A stretch of DNA of 10,059 nucleotides, taken from NCBI GenBank assembly GCA_031283505.1, contig JAITBO010000084.1, positions 1 to 10,059 of the forward strand, in the 5' to 3' direction. The position numbers were made by a program, and so were the translations under genes. Below the pieces are notes generated by a model. It did no database searches. It saw nothing but the letters and a program-made list of their open reading frames with translations, and was not told the DNA's origin. Source of the stretch: Treponema sp. GTDB taxonomy: Bacteria; Spirochaetota; Spirochaetia; Treponematales; Breznakiellaceae. Shown piece by piece: positions 6,297 to 10,059 of the stretch; the stretch's first letter is position 1, and every line of letters starts with the position of its first letter.

Positions 6297-7645
6297 CTAA
6301 AATTGTTTTGGGATTGCTTGGACTGGGAATAGTGGTGTTCATTCATGAACTGGGACATTTTCTTGCGGCCCGCCTGGTGGGTATCGACGTGGAAGCCTTC
6401 TCCATAGGATGGGGCAAACCTATCCTCAAAAAAAAGATGGGGGATGTGGAATACCGTATCGGAATGTTCCCCATAGGGGGCTATTGCAAGATGAAAGGGG
6501 AAAACGAGTTCCAGGAAGCCTACGAAAAGATGGATCGGGAAATTCCCCAGGTAAAGGGAACCTTCTACGGGACCAGCCCTATGCGGCGTATAATCGTGTC
6601 CTTTGCCGGTCCCTTCTTCAACCTGATCTTCGCCGTTCTGGTGCTGGCGGTCATCTGGGGCGTAGGCTTTGAGGTGCATACCCTTGACAACCGCATAGTC
6701 CTGGCGTCGGACGTGAACGGCGGGGAGCGTTACCCCGCCGGCGAAGCGGGGCTCATGACCGGGGACCGGATTGTGAAAATCGGGAACGCGGTCATAACCA
6801 ACTACCGGGACATACAGGAAGCCATAACGTCCAACCCGGAAAAGGACCTGGCAATAACGGTGGAACGGAACGGCGCGGTTCTGGAATTCATGGTGCGGCC
6901 CCAGCTTGACAGGAACACCGGAGCGGGAAAAATCGGGGTATACTACTGGGCCGACCCGGTGGTAGGAACGGTCTCCCCCGAAAGCCCCGCCGCCATTGCG
7001 GGCATAGAGGAAGGGGACAGGATACTCAGGGTCAATGGCCGGGATATTCCCTATACGGTAGCCTTGCTTACCATACTTCGGGATCAGCCGCCGGTATTAA
7101 CGGTGGAATACGAGCGGAACGGCGGGATAAAAACCGCGGATATTGTCCTTTCCTATAAGGACGACCAGCCGGCGGATATAGGCATGGCCTACCAAACGCT
7201 TCAATACCGTACCCCTTCCTACTCGCCCTTGGGCGCCCTGGTACAAGGCGCCCGGGAAACCTGGAAGACTTTCGTCATCTCCCTAAAGAGCCTTGCCCTG
7301 CTCTTTAGGGGTATAGACCTGACCCAGGCCGTTTCCGGCCCCATACGGATCACCTATATGGTAGGGGATGTGGCCGCCGAAAGTTTTGGTCAGAGCCTGG
7401 GGGCGGGGTTAAGTTCCACAGCCAACTTTCTGGCCCTTATTTCCATTGCCCTCTGCATCATGAACCTTCTCCCCCTCCCGGTTCTTGACGGCGGCATGAT
7501 CCTGCTGTTTATTATTGAAATTATCAGAGGCCATCCTTTGCGCCCCAAAACCATCTATGCTTTCCAGACCGTCGGAGTGGTTTTGATCTTCGGATTGATG
7601 ATCTTCGCGGTCTTTGGGGATATACTGTTCCTGGTCCGGCACTAA
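6287..7645 (+). CDS. rseP: Site-2 family intramembrane zinc metalloprotease RseP, two PDZ domains
   Basis: The family cleaves single-pass membrane proteins inside the bilayer, classically anti-sigma factors in envelope stress, and also clears remnant signal peptides. The 452-residue protein has the zinc motif HELGH at 20-24 in the first membrane helix, the FPIGGYCKMKGE membrane-reentrant segment at 61-72, a second helix around 104-127 starting SFAGPFFNLIFA, two periplasmic PDZ-like regions at about 130-210 and 222-290 (with AGLMTGDRIVKI at 154-165 and AGIEEGDRILRVNG at 238-251), and the conserved NLLPLPVLDGG at 393-403, whose D401 is the third zinc ligand, then a last helix at about 424-446. 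The ATG lies inside the end of dxr; GGAG at 6275-6278 is eight bases upstream. No anti-sigma substrate gene is visible nearby, so its target here is unknown. Confidence 0.97.
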   Translation: MLIAKIVLGLLGLGIVVFIHELGHFLAARLVGIDVEAFSIGWGKPILKKKMGDVEYRIGMFPIGGYCKMKGENEFQEAYEKMDREIPQVKGTFYGTSPMRRIIVSFAGPFFNLIFAVLVLAVIWGVGFEVHTLDNRIVLASDVNGGERYPAGEAGLMTGDRIVKIGNAVITNYRDIQEAITSNPEKDLAITVERNGAVLEFMVRPQLDRNTGAGKIGVYYWADPVVGTVSPESPAAIAGIEEGDRILRVNGRDIPYTVALLTILRDQPPVLTVEYERNGGIKTADIVLSYKDDQPADIGMAYQTLQYRTPSYSPLGALVQGARETWKTFVISLKSLALLFRGIDLTQAVSGPIRITYMVGDVAAESFGQSLGAGLSSTANFLALISIALCIMNLLPLPVLDGGMILLFIIEIIRGHPLRPKTIYAFQTVGVVLIFGLMIFAVFGDILFLVRH

Positions 7646-7909
7646 AGATGGGGATATAAAACGGGATGTACCGTATATGCAAAAAAAACTTTTAGGCCGA
7701 ATGTCGAGTTTATGTTGGGCGCATCGCCTTAGGAAACTTCGTTTCCATGCGGCGACCGGGCTATCCGCTTCAATTCCTCAGCCCCTTACAGGGGCTTGCG
7801 GGATTTCCGCTTCTATCCCTTGCGCGTTTTTGCGGGCAGCCGCCTCGGTAACAAAACGCAAAGTTCGGCCTTTTACTGTACGAAACATAACGCCCTCAAA
7901 GGAAATGCG
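7646..7909 (+). other. Intergenic region after rseP, no convincing gene
   Basis: This 264-base gap holds a run of eight A (7681-7688) and the structured element described separately at 7720-7859. One reading frame stays open across it, from ATG 7677 to a stop at 7911-7913, giving 78 residues rich in Arg, Ala and Ser, with no good ribosome binding site and no recognisable family. No strong intrinsic terminator follows rseP; only a four-base stem (ACGG/CCGT, 7661-7674) precedes the A-run. No clear promoter is visible for the downstream gene. Confidence 0.5.
7720..7859 (+). repeat. Structured, repeat-like intergenic element
   Basis: Three hairpins lie in series. The first is TCGCC (7724-7728) with GGCGA (7751-7755), enclosing GGAAAC (7732-7737) with GTTTCC (7741-7746) around a TTC loop. 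The second is AGCCCC (7780-7785) with GGGGCT (7791-7796). The third is GCGTTTT (7824-7830) with AAAACGC (7853-7859), enclosing GCGG/CCGC. Two copies of a 23-base sequence, 7757-7779 and 7799-7821, share 18 of 23 positions at a 42-base spacing (core TCCGCTTC). The element reads like a dispersed intergenic palindromic repeat; that it occurs elsewhere in the genome is inference. Confidence 0.5.
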
Positions 7910-9913
7910 ATGAGGGCCCATTCCTCATGGCTCACGGCCGGTTTTATCGCGGGCTTTCTCCTGATTGCCGGGGCGTATATGCCGGCTCAGTCCCGGTCCC
8001 CCTACCCTCCCCCCGCCGGAAAACATACCGGGGCGGTAAATGCGGTGGTCTATGACGGGGAGGATCGGATTTTAAGCGCGGGAGCCGACGGCTTTGTAGG
8101 AATTTGGAACATACGGGATAATGCTGCGGAGGAACGGTTTCAGGTGAGTCCCTATTCCCTGGTTTCAATGGCTCTGCGACCGGGAGAAACCCAGGTTGCC
8201 CTTATCGAAAGTGACGGCCTGGGGCTCTACCGTATTTCGGCCTGGGATTACAGCAAAAAGCAAAGTCTTTTTATCCTTCGTTTCAGGGATCCTATCTCCT
8301 ATATCACCTATTCCGCCGGGGGAAATTTCATCATTGTATCCCGGAGCGCGCGGACGGGAGTAGTGTTCATCCATCCCGAAACCGGCGGGGTGTTGCAGTC
8401 TCCGGAGAACTTTTCCGCGCCGGTTTCCTTTGCCGCCACCGGCAGGTCGGAGCGGACCATGATCTCCTATTCCCCCACAGGGATCCTCTCCTATTGGGAA
8501 TTGGAGTCCGGGGAAGAAATTCGTCACTTTACCACGTCCCCCAACATCAGAACGCCCATCCTGTTCGGGAACAACCGTTTTTTCGGAGGGTTCGACAACC
8601 ACGCCCTGGTGATCCTGGATGCGGTTTCGGGCAACGAAATCGTCAGGGATTCCCAGGTCCCCCGGGGTATGCTCTACCCGGCAAATCAGGAGCAGGCGGA
8701 ATTCATCTGTCTGTCCGGAGGGGGCAATCCCCGAATATTGCGCTACGGTCTTAGTTCCTCCGGCGTCCTCGAAATCCACAGCAACAGAAATATCACTTTC
8801 AGCGGAAGTTCCGGAACGGTCGCAAGCACCGTCGTGGCCGGCGATGCCTTTGTTCTGGGAACCTCCGACGGCCGCGTCTGGTCCATGACCGGATATGGGA
8901 CAGCCCGGGCTTTTGCCTCTACGGAACAGCTTGCGGTACGGGAAGCCGGTGCTTCGGGAAAAAATCTGGGTGTCATCACCTCCGGTAATTTCTCCGGTTT
9001 TATTCCTTTGGATTTCAACGAATTTATCGATGATGAACCCATACAGCTTGAAAATGCGGGGGGGTACACCCATATCGCCGCCGAAGCGGATTCCCGCGCA
9101 CCCTACGGGACTTTCATCTTCTGGCAGCCTGAAGACAGCCGGACCGTCCCGGTGGTGCGGAAATACCCCGGCAACGACCGGCTTGCCCTGGACGGTGTTT
9201 CCCGGCAATTCCCCCTTCGCTCCGCCGCCATCCTGGGCGCCAAGGCCCTGTTTCTGGATTCAGTAGGAAACATTACGGTAGTCTCCCTGGATACCGGGAC
9301 CGTTCTCTTCTCTTTTTCCGCAGCCGGCGCCCTGGACGCCGCTTTCATGGACGGACGGAACATCGTCATAGGCCGGAGCGCCGTTTTGGGAAATACCCCT
9401 TTCCTCAAGGTGGATATCACAACCGGCGAAACCGTACCCCTGGCATATCCCGCCGCCATAGGCGCCCGCATCTATCGGGGCGAAAGCGACGCCCTCTATG
9501 GCGCGGCCGTAACGGTCGGAATGGGCAATGTCCGGACCGGTATACTCCGCCTGAATTCCGCCGACCCGTCCCAATCAACTAATCTGGTTGAATATCAGGG
9601 CGAAGACACGGCCTTCGCCATCGCGGAAAGCGGCGGAGTCCTGGCTTCCACCATAGGCGGGGATGGGGTGACCCTTTATGGCGCCCTGGGCCTCACCGCC
9701 TTTGAACGGAGCCCCGGCCTGCCCTTGCGTCTCATCAATGGGGGGAGCCGGTTCGTCACCCTTGACGCCGGTGGCAACGTCTGTTGGCACGACAACCAAA
9801 CCGGAGAATTGCTGGCCCTTCTGCGGTTCTACTCAAACGAATGGGTTCTAGAACAGAAAGACGGCCAAATAAAAAAGGGAAGAATCCTCTACTATGTTCC
9901 ATCTGCATTATAG
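7910..9913 (+). CDS. Exported WD40/PQQ-like beta-propeller protein of unknown function
   Basis: I place the start at 7910, where AAAGGAAA (7898-7905) precedes the ATG and the protein opens with a signal peptide: basic start, hydrophobic core at about 8-22, and an A-G-A site at 20-22 (or MPA at 24-26) for signal peptidase I. No lipobox cysteine is present. The mature 640 or so residues are mostly short beta strands and turns. Residues 39-70 look like a WD repeat (HTGAVNAVVYDG, then SAGADGFVGIWNI). Further blade-like ends are at 191-207 (GILSYWELESGEEIRHF), 235-245, 453-469, 498-511 and 622-640 (GNVCWHDNQTGELLALLRF), each with an aromatic or D/E strand followed by a T/S-G turn. No catalytic residues are recognised. 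Such propellers usually bind proteins. It lies 264 bases after rseP on the same strand; a link with envelope function is plausible but unproven. Confidence 0.8.
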   Translation: MRAHSSWLTAGFIAGFLLIAGAYMPAQSRSPYPPPAGKHTGAVNAVVYDGEDRILSAGADGFVGIWNIRDNAAEERFQVSPYSLVSMALRPGETQVALIESDGLGLYRISAWDYSKKQSLFILRFRDPISYITYSAGGNFIIVSRSARTGVVFIHPETGGVLQSPENFSAPVSFAATGRSERTMISYSPTGILSYWELESGEEIRHFTTSPNIRTPILFGNNRFFGGFDNHALVILDAVSGNEIVRDSQVPRGMLYPANQEQAEFICLSGGGNPRILRYGLSSSGVLEIHSNRNITFSGSSGTVASTVVAGDAFVLGTSDGRVWSMTGYGTARAFASTEQLAVREAGASGKNLGVITSGNFSGFIPLDFNEFIDDEPIQLENAGGYTHIAAEADSRAPYGTFIFWQPEDSRTVPVVRKYPGNDRLALDGVSRQFPLRSAAILGAKALFLDSVGNITVVSLDTGTVLFSFSAAGALDAAFMDGRNIVIGRSAVLGNTPFLKVDITTGETVPLAYPAAIGARIYRGESDALYGAAVTVGMGNVRTGILRLNSADPSQSTNLVEYQGEDTAFAIAESGGVLASTIGGDGVTLYGALGLTAFERSPGLPLRLINGGSRFVTLDAGGNVCWHDNQTGELLALLRFYSNEWVLEQKDGQIKKGRILYYVPSAL

Positions 9914-9955
9914 AGTAAACAGCGGGTTTGCGGCAGACTGCGCGTTGACTCATGA

Positions 9956-10001
9956 AAAATGTTACCGAAAAAGGGTCATGCCTCAAATTGAAAATGTTAC
10001 C
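9956..10001 (+). repeat. Pair of AAAATGTTACC direct repeats, mobile-element end-like
   Basis: AAAATGTTACC occurs at 9956-9966 and again at 9991-10001, 35 bases apart, each preceded by at least one more G/A residue. Short repeated sites inside the left end, just ahead of a transposase gene, are typical of several insertion sequence families (for example IS21). Which family, and where the element begins, cannot be fixed here. Confidence 0.45.
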
Positions 10002-10006
10002 CAAAT
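9979..10006 (+). repeat. Upstream block shared with the left edge
   Basis: This 28-base stretch, beginning TGCCTCAAATTGAAAA and ending TACCCAAAT, matches the reverse complement of 89-114 with two substitutions and a two-base insertion. It overlaps the second AAAATGTTACC repeat and lies 32 bases before the start codon at 10039. Confidence 0.55.
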
Positions 10007-10038
10007 TATACTAAGGGCGCTCGAAGGAGGGCGTCCGA

Positions 10039-10059
10039 ATGGGGTTAAACATGAAAGAA
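10039..10059 (+). CDS. 5' end of a rightward gene, possibly a transposase (partial)
   Basis: Seven codons are visible: MGLNMKE. A strong AAGGAGG site at 10024-10030, eight bases upstream, supports the ATG at 10039 over the in-frame ATG at 10051. The product cannot be named from this. The opening resembles that of the leftward gene at the other edge (MGVSM) and the upstream block is shared, so the two are probably the same family. The direct repeats upstream make a transposase the leading guess. Confidence 0.5.

Larger units (their letters stand above)
9914..10038 (+). promoter_or_regulatory. Intergenic region upstream of the rightward partial gene
   Basis: It holds the AAAATGTTACC direct repeats, a CATGA/TCATG inverted pair (9951-9955 with 9976-9980), and a TATACT -10-like box at 10007-10012. 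The nearest -35-like TTGAAA (9988-9993) is only 13 bases away, too close for a standard promoter. No intrinsic terminator for the propeller gene is visible. Confidence 0.35.

Noticed and set aside
7677..7913. A 78-residue frame (MQKKLLGRM...) ending in an ATGA overlap with the propeller gene.
   Set aside because: It has a poor ribosome binding site, biased Arg/Ala composition, and lies on top of hairpins and an internal repeat that account for the sequence; the overlap alone is weak evidence.
9988..10012. TTGAAA and TATACT as a promoter for the rightward gene.
   Set aside because: The spacing is 13 bases, well below the 16-18 needed, and the equivalent TTGAAA at the left edge has no -10 box at a suitable distance.

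Overview
The window looks like chromosomal DNA of a spirochaete, most likely a Treponema relative. The evidence is the uninterrupted order rpsB-tsf-frr-uppS-cdsA-dxr-rseP on one strand with no pyrH between tsf and frr, which from memory is also the treponemal arrangement, and a ribosomal protein S2 with a long acidic tail. The base composition is balanced to moderately GC-rich, which points away from the AT-rich oral treponemes. The species assignment is inference.

Layout. 1-47: first codons of a leftward gene running out of the window. 48-368: non-coding DNA with a sigma70-type promoter overlapped by an inverted repeat, then a long stem-loop in the presumed maf leader. 369-968: maf (house-cleaning NTP pyrophosphatase). 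969-1174: rpsB leader with terminator-like and competing hairpins. 1175-7645: seven tightly packed genes, several joined by 1-10 base overlaps: rpsB, tsf, frr (translation), uppS, cdsA, dxr (isoprenoid carrier lipid and phospholipid synthesis), rseP (intramembrane protease). 7646-7909: no gene; a structured, repeat-like element. 7910-9913: an exported beta-propeller (WD40/PQQ-like) protein of unknown role. 9914-10038: non-coding, with short direct repeats. 10039-10059: first codons of a rightward gene.

How the genes work together. S2, EF-Ts and ribosome recycling factor serve translation. Dxr makes MEP for the IPP/DMAPP pool, UppS turns IPP into undecaprenyl diphosphate (the precursor of the peptidoglycan lipid carrier), and CdsA makes CDP-diacylglycerol for phospholipids. 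RseP cleaves membrane proteins, typically in envelope-stress signalling. The cluster therefore joins protein synthesis capacity to envelope building, a common bacterial linkage.

The core is ordinary housekeeping DNA. The most interesting signals are at the edges and in the gaps: the two truncated genes face outward, begin with similar codons, and share a near-identical upstream block in inverted orientation, as if two related mobile elements flank the cluster. The rpsB leader has mutually exclusive hairpins, and the gap after rseP holds a foldable repeat-like element. I did not find convincing evidence for a wholly new system.
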